64,000 nucleotides of DNA, from the NCBI GenBank assembly GCA_041671045.1, contig JBAZCF010000008.1, positions 82,156 to 146,155 on the forward strand, given 5' to 3'. Each line of letters begins with the position of its first letter. Position 1 is the stretch's first letter. The position numbers and the translations under genes are program-made. Under the pieces are notes generated by a model. That model had not been told where the DNA came from, made no database searches, and saw nothing but the letters and a program-made list of their open reading frames with translations. The stretch comes from Parachlamydiales bacterium (GTDB lineage: Bacteria > Chlamydiota > Chlamydiia > Chlamydiales > JABDDJ01). Shown here one piece after another: positions 9,914-17,377 of this stretch.

Positions 9914-11124
9914 GCGGCCACTTTGACGTCATCGTAGTAGGCGGCGGAGCCGCCGGTTTCTTTAGTGCATTAACCATTAAAGAGACCTTTCCTGAAAAGA
10001 AACTATTACTCGTTGAAAAGTCAAGCCACTTGCTTAATAAAGTTAGGATTTCCGGAGGGGGGCGCTGCAACGTAACACACGCTTGTTTCGAACCACGCCC
10101 CCTCACTCAAAATTATCCTAGGGGTAATAAAGCCCTTATCGGTCCTTTTCACACCTTCCAGCCGCAAGATATGATCCAATGGTTAGGCAGCCGCGGCGTT
10201 GAATTAAAAGTGGAAAGCGATGGAAGAATGTTCCCTATCACAGATAGTTCACAGACAATCATCGATTGTTTCTTAAGAGAAGCTGAAAAGCTCGGCCTTG
10301 AAATACGGCAGAAGCAATCGCTGCATAGCGTCGTTAAAGACGGTGATAACTTCGTCCTAGAGTTTCCTACGTACAAGCTTACCTGCGATAAACTCATTCT
10401 TTGTACAGGAAGCAGCCCGCAAGGACACTTATTAGCACAAAATCTTGGACATTCAATACAACCCCCTGTTCCGTCTTTATTTACCTTCAATACACCCACA
10501 TCCCCTTTACTTGATCTTGCGGGTATCGCAGTTAATCCCGTGGAAATTACTATCCTCCAGACCAAATATAGTCAGAAGGGCCCCCTTTTAATTACCCACT
10601 GGGGATTTAGCGGCCCCGCTGCCCTGAAACTATCTGCCTGGTCTGCCCGCCATCTTCATGAATGTAATTATAATGCACATATTAGCATTGACTGGCTTCC
10701 TGAAATAAAAGCAGATGTGATAAAAAACCAGCTCCTCCAACTTAGGAACAACAATCCTAATCAATACCTCGCAAACCATCCACAATATAATATTCCTAAG
10801 AACCTTTGGAAAAGACTTATCGATCTTTCAAAAATTGATTCCAAAAAACGCCTTGCTGAACTGAACAATCAGGCCTTTGAATCACTTATCTCCAACCTCA
10901 AACAGTCCATCCATAAAGTGGAAGGAAAAACAACTTACAAAGAAGAATTCGTCACATGCGGCGGAATAACTTTAGATGAAGTTAATTTCAAAACAATGGA
11001 AAGCCGTATTTGTAAGAATTTATTTTTTGCCGGAGAAGTCCTGGATATTGATGCCGTTACAGGCGGCTTCAATTTCCAAAATGCCTGGACAACGGCATTT
11101 ATAGCAGGGAAGTATTTAGAATAG
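9910..11124 (+). CDS. BaiN/HI0933-family NAD(P)/FAD-dependent oxidoreductase
   Basis: A 404-residue cytoplasmic flavoprotein. The N-terminal FDVIVVGGGAAGFFSA is the dinucleotide-binding GxGxxG, followed by KVRISGGGRCNVTH, the hallmark of the HI0933/YhiN (BaiN) family. The C-terminal TCGGITLDEVNFKTMESRICKNLFFAGEVLDIDAVTGGFNFQNAWTTA is the conserved FAD-binding end. The length is typical. Its substrate is unknown in most bacteria. The ATG overlaps the helicase stop (ATGA), so it depends on the helicase transcript. Confidence 0.9.
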   Translation: MSGHFDVIVVGGGAAGFFSALTIKETFPEKKLLLVEKSSHLLNKVRISGGGRCNVTHACFEPRPLTQNYPRGNKALIGPFHTFQPQDMIQWLGSRGVELKVESDGRMFPITDSSQTIIDCFLREAEKLGLEIRQKQSLHSVVKDGDNFVLEFPTYKLTCDKLILCTGSSPQGHLLAQNLGHSIQPPVPSLFTFNTPTSPLLDLAGIAVNPVEITILQTKYSQKGPLLITHWGFSGPAALKLSAWSARHLHECNYNAHISIDWLPEIKADVIKNQLLQLRNNNPNQYLANHPQYNIPKNLWKRLIDLSKIDSKKRLAELNNQAFESLISNLKQSIHKVEGKTTYKEEFVTCGGITLDEVNFKTMESRICKNLFFAGEVLDIDAVTGGFNFQNAWTTAFIAGKYLE

Positions 11125-11136
11125 TGGTGATGGATC

Positions 11137-12978
11137 ATGCCTTTTGTTGTAGCTTTTGATAAAAATCCTCTTGCTCAATTTACAAGTTCTGTAGCGGAAT
11201 GTGGCTTAAATAAAACTGTATTTGAAAATAAAGAATTATTTTGGCTTCTATTTTGTAAAGCTTGTATTGATGCTAATTCCCATAGAGAATATCACAATTA
11301 TTTTTGTATTGATGATTACTCAAATAAATTTCACTTTTATGGACGAGATTGCGACCTCAAAGAAGCACAGAATACAATCGAAAGTATCCGACTGATATTA
11401 TTAAATACTCTGAAACCACGTACTCAAACCGACTTTTTAGTCATAAGACATTATCAGGAATTCTACATTGAACATAATCCTAATTCAAATTTCTCTATAG
11501 CCCGTGAAAAAGGTGAATGTTCCTTTAACCTATTTAAGACATATATCGAAAATAGCTTACCCATTCTTGCTCGTTTCCTGGGTATCTCTTTAGAAATTCA
11601 TACCAATCAACAACGGATAATTAAAATTAAGGGAGATTTAGATTTCATCCCTGTCAAAAACAACTCCGAATTATTTACTAAGTCAGTCACTCAGTATAAA
11701 ATGCTTTGGAAACCTGAAAAAGCTAGAAAACCTTTGCTTGAAGCTTTTGCAAAGCTTTCAGTTGTTACTTGTAACGCACCCCCTCAGGAAGAACAGCCTA
11801 ATATCGTACTTTCAACAAATGTAGCTTCTAATCCTTTTTGTAACACCCACCCTCAGGAAGAAAAGTCTAATACTGTTCTTTCAGTAACTACAACCACTTC
11901 AAACAGTTCAGTTTATAACCCCACGAACCTATTTCATGAAAAAGTGACAAATTCGGTCATAAATTCTGTTGAAGATATGGGCGAATATTTTGATCAACAA
12001 CATGTTGTTTCCATGAGTGAGACAATCAAGATATCTTCTTTTACTTCGAAATTTTCTTTAGTTTCTGTCTCCTTTAAAACCTTTTACGCGATTAAAAAAT
12101 ACTTCTACGCTGCGGATAATCTTCAAGCGTTGAGAGAAGATATCGCTTTATTAAAAGTTAAAATCACACAACTTAAACCCGATAATCCTGTATTTTCTAT
12201 CATTCAAGCACGTATCGAACGTTTAAAAGCGGTAAAAAACCAAAACAAAATTACACTTAAGACACGGCTCGTCACAGCATTAGATAAAATCGTCTTAAAT
12301 ATGCTGACAATGAATAAGGTGATGGTTCTTTTTGGTCTCACATTGGGGTCTGCCGCATCTTCAATATTTTCAGGAATAGCACTCACCGGTTTCGCTGTAA
12401 CTTTCATCATATTTATTTTGAAGTTGGCAGCTGAGTTTTATAAGGCAAGATATGCAGTTCCCTATTATTTCCAGAGATTGTTGCTAAACCTCAGCAAGTA
12501 TAAAAATGCTACTTATAAAGAATGGTATGCAAGAAAGTTTGAACAGACAGAGATCCTTCTTACAAAATTGACGAATCAATATAACTATAAAGGTGCTCTT
12601 ATGAATTCCGAGCTGATTTCAAAGACACGAAAAATTAAAATAGAACAATCCATACTAAAAATTAAGCAGAAATTGGAGCTCTCGAAGTCTCAAAAAGAAT
12701 ATTATCTGGGACAATTAAACTTTTGTGAATCTAATGAAAAAAGTCTCCAACAACAAACTTTAAATCTTGATGAGTCTATTCAATTTCATCAAATGCGCTC
12801 TAATTTTAGAAATTTTGACGAAAAAGAAATAAGCGAATTGTTTATGCATCTAGAGAACATTGTCAGAGATCACTCAAAATCCCAAATCGTTAGGGAGTAT
12901 TTTAAGGATAATGGTATCACACTAAATGAAAACTATTCATCATCAGATCTTTTCTCATTGATCACCACTGTCCACTAA
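11137..12978 (+). CDS. Inc-like protein with paired hydrophobic segment, unknown function
   Basis: A 613-residue protein of no recognised family. Residues about 394-432 (MVLFGLTLGSAASS, then FAVTFIIFILKL) form a bilobed hydrophobic hairpin of the type seen in chlamydial inclusion-membrane (Inc) proteins. Charged predicted coiled coils lie on both sides (about 330-370 and 480-560). A short internal tandem repeat, (A/H)PPQEE...N.VLS, occurs around residues 213-250. The ORF is AT-rich relative to its upstream neighbours. No strong ribosome-binding site is seen. Its last 59 codons are duplicated at 17378-17557, beyond the RiPP-like cassette. Secretion by the type III system is an inference from the Inc-like profile. 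Confidence 0.7.
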   Translation: MPFVVAFDKNPLAQFTSSVAECGLNKTVFENKELFWLLFCKACIDANSHREYHNYFCIDDYSNKFHFYGRDCDLKEAQNTIESIRLILLNTLKPRTQTDFLVIRHYQEFYIEHNPNSNFSIAREKGECSFNLFKTYIENSLPILARFLGISLEIHTNQQRIIKIKGDLDFIPVKNNSELFTKSVTQYKMLWKPEKARKPLLEAFAKLSVVTCNAPPQEEQPNIVLSTNVASNPFCNTHPQEEKSNTVLSVTTTTSNSSVYNPTNLFHEKVTNSVINSVEDMGEYFDQQHVVSMSETIKISSFTSKFSLVSVSFKTFYAIKKYFYAADNLQALREDIALLKVKITQLKPDNPVFSIIQARIERLKAVKNQNKITLKTRLVTALDKIVLNMLTMNKVMVLFGLTLGSAASSIFSGIALTGFAVTFIIFILKLAAEFYKARYAVPYYFQRLLLNLSKYKNATYKEWYARKFEQTEILLTKLTNQYNYKGALMNSELISKTRKIKIEQSILKIKQKLELSKSQKEYYLGQLNFCESNEKSLQQQTLNLDESIQFHQMRSNFRNFDEKEISELFMHLENIVRDHSKSQIVREYFKDNGITLNENYSSSDLFSLITTVH

Positions 12979-12989
12979 TTACTAGGTGT
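12799..12989. repeat. Left copy of ~180-bp direct repeat flanking the cassette
   Basis: Positions 12799-12978 (end of the 613-residue gene) recur at 17378-17557 at a constant offset of 4579 bp. I see only two substitutions (the C of GGTATCAC becomes T, and the third base of the stop codon changes, TAA to TAG). Weaker similarity continues about 10 bp past the stop (TTACTAGGTGTC against TTATTAGGATGTC). Confidence 0.95.
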
Positions 12990-13039
12990 CGATTTTATCA
13001 CATTGGTCGTAAGCTGCAAATGCTACAATATTGTCATAA

Positions 13040-13156
13040 GTCATTGGATTCGAAAGAATAAAACCTACATATGACGAAGTACTTCCAGCGGAACTTAATA
13101 AACTCATCGTGCTTCACGAAAGACTACTAAACCTAAAAAACAAGAATGATTTATAA
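13040..13156 (+). pseudogene. Possible remnant of an unidentified gene (C-terminal 38 codons)
   Basis: An open frame without a start codon reads IGFERIKPTYDEVLPAEL and on to NLKNKNDL before TAA. Its residue composition is protein-like, with regular charge and leucine spacing, but it is only 38 codons after an in-frame TAA and has no recognisable family. It could be the truncated 3' end of a gene cut when the neighbouring cassette inserted, or chance. Confidence 0.25.
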
Positions 13157-13195
13157 CAGAAACACCCAGTTAAAGGGATTGGGGGCTTCTGTTAT
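13153..13195 (-). terminator. Hairpin at the end of the RiPP-like cassette
   Basis: TAACAGAA (13154-13161) pairs with TTCTGTTA (13187-13194), with additional C:G pairs inside. It sits 2 nt beyond the GNAT stop on the minus strand. A T-rich tail (TTATTTT) follows on the plus strand, so it may end transcription in both directions. Confidence 0.6.
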
Positions 13196-13196
13196 T

Positions 13197-13853
13197 TTAA
13201 GTATAAAAAATTTTTATATATTTATTTATTTCTTTATACCACGAAATTTTTGACAAATCTTCACTTGTAAATCCATATAATAAACACGTCCTTTCTGAGG
13301 AGTAATTATTTTCAAGCATTTTTTCTGTTGGGTTAGAAAAATAATTCCGGATCTCACCTTCAAAAATAAATTCGCATTTTTCAATTACTTTTTTACTTTG
13401 AATATTTGCTTTATTACAACCAATTTCAACTCGATCACATCCCATAAATTCAAAAGCAGCAAATGTTAATATTTTAGTTACAAGTGTCGCAAGCCCTTGG
13501 TTGCAATGCTTAACATGTGTCCAATACCCAATTTCAAAGCATTTATTATTTCTTGTCTTTGAAGGATGCCAACTTGCTGAAACTAAAAAATTTCCCAACG
13601 CATCGAATACTCCAAAGTCATATTCCGATCCTCGCAAATAATTTTGTTTGGATTTGATAATTCTATTCAATTGATTGTTTTCACTTAATTCTAAGTGTGC
13701 CCAATCCATAAATGGTAAAAGATTATCTAAGCTTTCATGTACAGAAGAGTTTAATGTTGAAGCATCATCCTTGTGTAATGGTCGTATCACTAAAGAAACA
13801 TTCCCATCATTATATAAAATTTTAGTCGGTGATAAAGAGGTAGTTGTCATCAT
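13197..13853 (-). CDS. GNAT (RimJ/RimL-type) acetyltransferase in the RiPP-like cassette
   Basis: A 218-residue N-acetyltransferase. The order is GNAT_3-like: VSLVIRPLHKDDA at the N-terminus, FGVFDALGNFLVSAS, FEIGYWTHVKHCNQGLATLVTKILTFAAFE with the acetyl-CoA pyrophosphate-binding NQGLAT loop, then VEIGCNKANIQSKKVIEKCEFIFEGEIRN. It is the last gene of the minus-strand operon and overlaps the E1-like gene as TAATG. In microcin C clusters a GNAT domain (MccE) acetylates the toxic product as self-immunity, so by analogy this enzyme may protect the producer or modify the peptide. That role is inferred, since RimI/RimJ/RimL relatives have many substrates. Confidence 0.85.
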   Translation of the reverse strand: MMTTTSLSPTKILYNDGNVSLVIRPLHKDDASTLNSSVHESLDNLLPFMDWAHLELSENNQLNRIIKSKQNYLRGSEYDFGVFDALGNFLVSASWHPSKTRNNKCFEIGYWTHVKHCNQGLATLVTKILTFAAFEFMGCDRVEIGCNKANIQSKKVIEKCEFIFEGEIRNYFSNPTEKMLENNYSSERTCLLYGFTSEDLSKISWYKEINKYIKIFYT

Positions 13854-14962
13854 TAGTTCTTACTCCCACAAATTGAGCATCCCTTTTTAGATTCCCCAGC
13901 TACAAGGAAAGTTTCGTAAGTTCCTAAATCAATTAATAATCGCTTACCAATGACTCTACATTCTTGAAAGTTTGTAATATATTTTACAGCTTCAAGAACC
14001 CCTAAGGAAGCTCCAATTGAATTATATGGATCGATTAAAGTTGTTGTATATCTATCTCGGAGAAACTGAACTACAGGATGATCTCCAGAGACAGTTTCTG
14101 GAGCTGAACAATCATAACAGGGTGTAACTCCCGGTACAATTAATGGCCCACAACAGACCCAAGTTTGTGCTGACCCTAAAAATAGAATTGGAGTGTTAGT
14201 CTTAAAGCTTGCTTCGCTAAAAATTTGCCAAATTTTTCCTCTGGGTATGTCTGCTGCAACTATAGCAATATCAACATCCTGAATTACTTTAATTGCTTCC
14301 TCAACATTTGAAATTTTAAGGTTTAAAAAGTCATAGGTGATATGAGGATTTATTCCTTTTGATTTTTCATTTGCAACATCTACTTTCAGTTTGCCGATAT
14401 CATTTTCTGAGTAAAGAATTTGCCGTGAAAGGTTTGAAAGTTCAATATGATCAAAATCAACAGCACGAATGAATCCAAATCCCATTGCCGCCAATGCGTA
14501 AAAAGCATAACTACCTATTCCACCTAAACCTACAAGGGCAATTCTAGTATTTTTAATCTTGTTTTGAGCTTTAAAGGCATCTTTATATTTTCCCATTTGT
14601 GCATGAAAAAGAAGTATTTGCCTATCATAGCGAATTGCATCATAAGAACTAATCTTTTCTTCTTTCAAACTACTTTCATACTCGTCAAAATCTTCTAAAA
14701 CATTAGCCTCTAGAAGGCTTTTCAAAATTTCTATTACTTCATCCGGTAGAACTGGGTAGCCATTTTCATTTAAGGATTTAATGATGTCGGATACCTTGTT
14801 TTTTCCATCTAAAAGACAGATTAGACTTGAGATCCATTCTTCATTTATCTCAAGTTCGATACTAGACTCAGGTACAACGCCTACTATTATTTTTCCATCT
14901 TGAGTTAAAGAAGCAGAATTCGATCTTTTTATTACGGGTTTACAGTCTAAATTCAAGTTCAT
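13853..14962 (-). CDS. E1/ThiF-family (MccB-like) adenylating enzyme with N-terminal recognition domain
   Basis: A 369-residue enzyme. Residues 1-100 resemble a PqqD-like RiPP recognition element (LLDGKNKVSDIIKSL...EVIEILKSLLEANVLEDF). RYDRQILLF then leads into an E1 adenylation domain: IALVGLGGIGSYA nucleotide loop, DFDHIELSNLSRQ, K in DIGKLKVDV, VAADIPRG, GPLIVPGVTPCYDC and the C-terminal CSICG. The CxxC pairs form the usual zinc site, so it looks intact. The layout matches MccB, which joins AMP to the microcin C peptide, and also the E1-like partners of azoline-forming enzymes; no YcaO gene is present here. GGAG lies 8 nt before the ATG, inside the end of the ATPase gene. Confidence 0.88.
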   Translation of the reverse strand: MNLNLDCKPVIKRSNSASLTQDGKIIVGVVPESSIELEINEEWISSLICLLDGKNKVSDIIKSLNENGYPVLPDEVIEILKSLLEANVLEDFDEYESSLKEEKISSYDAIRYDRQILLFHAQMGKYKDAFKAQNKIKNTRIALVGLGGIGSYAFYALAAMGFGFIRAVDFDHIELSNLSRQILYSENDIGKLKVDVANEKSKGINPHITYDFLNLKISNVEEAIKVIQDVDIAIVAADIPRGKIWQIFSEASFKTNTPILFLGSAQTWVCCGPLIVPGVTPCYDCSAPETVSGDHPVVQFLRDRYTTTLIDPYNSIGASLGVLEAVKYITNFQECRVIGKRLLIDLGTYETFLVAGESKKGCSICGSKN

Positions 14963-15833
14963 TCAAAAATCTCCGTGCGTTTAAAAACCGTGCAAAATTA
15001 GTTTGCATTAATTGATGAATACTCTGATTTTGGTCAAAAGAAAAAGCTGCTAAAACTTCATCTATGAAGTCGAGAGCGGAATCTAATCCATAATCAAGGT
15101 TGATATAATTTTCTTCTACAAACGAATAAAAGGTATTTTCGATCTTTATATTGTGCACCTTACTTAAATAGTCACCCTTCTTTCTTAAAGCTTCACACAT
15201 TTGATTTTTAGATAAGGGTTGAAGTTGAAGTATTCCAAAACGTCGCATAAATGCTTTATCAGCAGCTAGCGGTGTCAGCTCTTTCGGTGTTGTAGCTAAG
15301 ATGCATCTTATTTCTCCTGAAGTTAGAAAGGGTTTTAGTAAATTTAGAGCATCCACGCCACCCCCATGAATATCGCCTGTCATAGCAAGCGCATGAGCCT
15401 CGTCGATGAAAATAACATGAGATTTATTTGCTGCTAAATGGTTTACTAAATTAATGATCTTCTTTTCAAAATCACCTCTATATGAAGTGCCAGCAATCAA
15501 GGAACCCGCGCTAAATTCTCTAAATTGTAAGCTATTGACTCTATTGTCGTAAGATTGTTTTGCATACTTGGCTAAACCCTCTACTAATGCAGTCTTTCCC
15601 ACTCCAGACTCACCAACTAGTAAGATATTGGGCTTAAATCGACACAATAAACGATGGCACATCCATTTAATTTCATCCTCTCGACCTATGATTGAGACCA
15701 AGTCATTTGAAAGATCTGTAAGATTTCTATAAATGTCCTCTTCTTTATCTCTAGAAGCACTATCAAAAGAAATTTCAACACTTCTTTTCTTGCCTATGCG
15801 ACAATCTAATTCTAAATCATTTGAGTTGTACAT
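14940..15833 (-). CDS. Single-domain ClpA/ClpB-type AAA+ ATPase in the RiPP-like cassette
   Basis: A 297-residue protein equivalent to the first AAA+ module of ClpA/ClpB only. Visible are the GREDEI box, Walker A GESGVGKTALVEGLA, Walker B VIFIDEAHAL, sensor 1 CILATTP and the arginine finger RRF, followed by a small-domain remnant. There is no Clp N-domain, middle domain, second AAA+ module or ClpP-binding loop. I chose the ATG at 15833 (AAAGGA 7 nt upstream) over the longer frame starting at 15899, which would run much further into the exporter gene. It overlaps the exporter by 22 nt and the E1-like gene by 23 nt. It could unfold or present the peptide or the E1 enzyme; its role is unknown. 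Confidence 0.85.
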   Translation of the reverse strand: MYNSNDLELDCRIGKKRSVEISFDSASRDKEEDIYRNLTDLSNDLVSIIGREDEIKWMCHRLLCRFKPNILLVGESGVGKTALVEGLAKYAKQSYDNRVNSLQFREFSAGSLIAGTSYRGDFEKKIINLVNHLAANKSHVIFIDEAHALAMTGDIHGGGVDALNLLKPFLTSGEIRCILATTPKELTPLAADKAFMRRFGILQLQPLSKNQMCEALRKKGDYLSKVHNIKIENTFYSFVEENYINLDYGLDSALDFIDEVLAAFSFDQNQSIHQLMQTNFARFLNARRFLNELEFRL

Positions 15834-16987
15834 AATTTTTTCCTTTGAACTATAGACCAGAGCGAAAGAGGACAGAAAATATAAATTAAAATGGGCCACC
15901 CAAAACTATATTGGGAGAGAGTAACGATTCCATCTCCAAAAATTAATAAAGAACTTCCTAGTGATTTTCCAAGTAAATCTAAAATGCTAATAGCCGTGGC
16001 TTGTAATCTAGCTTCGACTATTTCACCAAGCTGCGCCATCAGCAAATTTGAAGCTACTGCCGCCATTCCAAAAAATAAACAAAAACATACGATAGATGAA
16101 ATGAAATTTTCGGTTAGAATCGTGTTCAAGAGTAATATTGAAGCTATACCCCAGCATAAGCCTGTTAAATAAATCATTTGCTCTATGCTTTTTAACACAT
16201 ATTTTCTAATAAGTTTAGATGTAAAGTATTGAGTCAACATAAAAGCAATAAAAATCAAACCCAGAGACTGTTTTGAATCTACTAAATCTGGAAATTTGAA
16301 GAAAAAGGGTTGCCAAAACTGATAAATCAATTGCATACTTCCGCCTACTAAGAATGAAGATGTTAATAGAAAAAAGCCTATTCTTTTAGACACAAGGTTT
16401 TTAAATGCTGAGATGAAATATTTTGTTTTTTCTTGAATCTGAATTTGGTTGTTTTCTTCTCTTTTTTTTATCATTAAAAAAATAATCAAAGATCCAGCCA
16501 TTAAAATTAATGAAGAAGAAAAAATATGACCGCTTATAAAGGTGCCAATTAGACCGCCAAAAACTATAGCAAGATAAGATAACTCACGCGACCGAGCTAA
16601 ATGTGTATGTAGATTAAGAGCATCCTTTTGCGAGATAAGTGAAAAAAGCCAGGATTCGTAAGCTCCTGTGTAGAATGCTAATGCAACTCCATTGCAAATT
16701 TCACCTATGATTACTTTTTCATGAGTTGGTTCGATCAGAAAATAATAATAGAAAATTGAAAAAATACAGGCTGTTAAAATTGCATATTTTCCCCCATATT
16801 TATCAGCTATAATTCCCGATGGTAAAACGAAAAGCATGCTAGTAAGAAGTTGACCGCCCTTTGCAAGGGAAATTGTCGATAATGTAATGCCTTGATCTTC
16901 CAAGATGATAATGAATATCGCACCAGATAACATTCTAGAAAAATTAAAGATAAAATTTGCAATATTAAGTAGAATCAAATGATTCAT
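15812..16987 (-). CDS. MFS transporter, probable exporter of the cassette product
   Basis: A 391-residue inner-membrane protein with about 12 hydrophobic segments. The MFS loop 2-3 signature appears as SGIIADKYGGKYAIL. It has the size of MccC-type and other small-molecule exporters. It is the first large gene of the minus-strand operon, directly downstream of the peptide gene and terminator hairpin. In microcin C and pantocin clusters an MFS pump exports the product and gives partial immunity; I infer the same here. The AGG in ACAGGCCCAAT gives only a modest ribosome-binding site. The gene is AT-rich, unlike the efflux genes elsewhere in the window. Confidence 0.85.
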   Translation of the reverse strand: MNHLILLNIANFIFNFSRMLSGAIFIIILEDQGITLSTISLAKGGQLLTSMLFVLPSGIIADKYGGKYAILTACIFSIFYYYFLIEPTHEKVIIGEICNGVALAFYTGAYESWLFSLISQKDALNLHTHLARSRELSYLAIVFGGLIGTFISGHIFSSSLILMAGSLIIFLMIKKREENNQIQIQEKTKYFISAFKNLVSKRIGFFLLTSSFLVGGSMQLIYQFWQPFFFKFPDLVDSKQSLGLIFIAFMLTQYFTSKLIRKYVLKSIEQMIYLTGLCWGIASILLLNTILTENFISSIVCFCLFFGMAAVASNLLMAQLGEIVEARLQATAISILDLLGKSLGSSLLIFGDGIVTLSQYSFGWPILIYIFCPLSLWSIVQRKKLCTTQMI

Positions 16988-17001
16988 ATTGGGCCTGTTT
17001 A

Positions 17002-17031
17002 AAAAGCACCTTTCAACTGAGAGGTGCTTTT
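17002..17031 (-). terminator. Terminator/attenuator between peptide gene and exporter
   Basis: A perfect 10-bp inverted repeat (AAAAGCACCT at 17002-17011 with AGGTGCTTTT at 17022-17031), followed on the minus strand by a T5 run. It lies between the peptide stop (17042) and the exporter ATG (16987). This is the position of the hairpin between mccA and mccB in the E. coli microcin C operon, where it makes the peptide mRNA more abundant than the enzyme mRNA. Confidence 0.85.
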
Positions 17032-17041
17032 GTCTAATTTA

Positions 17042-17155
17042 TTACGGGGTTATTGTGGTTCCGATGTGATGAACCATTGGTTTGGTCAACTTTCCTATTT
17101 TTCTGACAATCAAACCCGGCTTTATTACAGTCTGGGGTTGTGTATTTGTAGGCAT
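17042..17155 (-). CDS. Candidate RiPP precursor peptide (37 residues)
   Basis: The ORF begins MPTNTQPQTV and ends HHIGTTITP, then TAA TAA. AGGAG lies 6 nt before the ATG, the best ribosome-binding site in the cassette. The peptide has no acidic residues and carries Lys12, Arg18, Lys19, Lys22, Lys25 and two His, so it is strongly basic; it has five Thr in the first ten and last five residues and no Cys or Ser. It is the first gene after a promoter-like element (17226-17254) and is followed by a terminator hairpin, then exporter, AAA+ ATPase, E1-like enzyme and acetyltransferase. It ends in Pro, not the Asn that E. coli MccB modifies, so the chemistry may differ. The peptide is unverified. Confidence 0.65.
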   Translation of the reverse strand: MPTNTQPQTVIKPGLIVRKIGKLTKPMVHHIGTTITP

Positions 17156-17225
17156 AACAAACTCCTTAGTAAAAAAATGTTTTTAACATGTTTATTTTTT
17201 ATCTTCTGATCAATGTGCTCAAACG

Positions 17226-17254
17226 TGTATACAGTATCAACAAGTCAATTACAA
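17226..17254 (-). promoter_or_regulatory. Promoter-like element for the RiPP-like operon
   Basis: On the minus strand TTGTAA (17249-17254), exactly 17 bp, TATACA (17226-17231), each 4/6 to the sigma70 consensus. It would leave a leader of about 65 nt before the peptide ATG. Confidence 0.4.
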
Positions 17255-17377
17255 GATAATTTTGAATAGATTTAGATTTTATTCAAATTACCTAACTATT
17301 CCGTGAACCAACGGTAGACAAAATAGGGATAGCAAATTGGATGAATTAGTATCAAATCTGGATGAACGAAAAGCGGT

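Noticed and set aside
13853..14962. Housekeeping MoeB/ThiF call for the E1-like gene
   Set aside because: The extra N-terminal ~95 residues, the operon with peptide, exporter and acetyltransferase, and the lack of molybdopterin or thiamine genes nearby all argue against it, although it cannot be ruled out without a tree.
17024..17209. 61-codon plus-strand ORF across the peptide gene
   Set aside because: It has no ribosome-binding site and runs through the terminator stem. The minus-strand 37-codon ORF has a strong AGGAG site and the right context, so the plus-strand frame is taken as its shadow.
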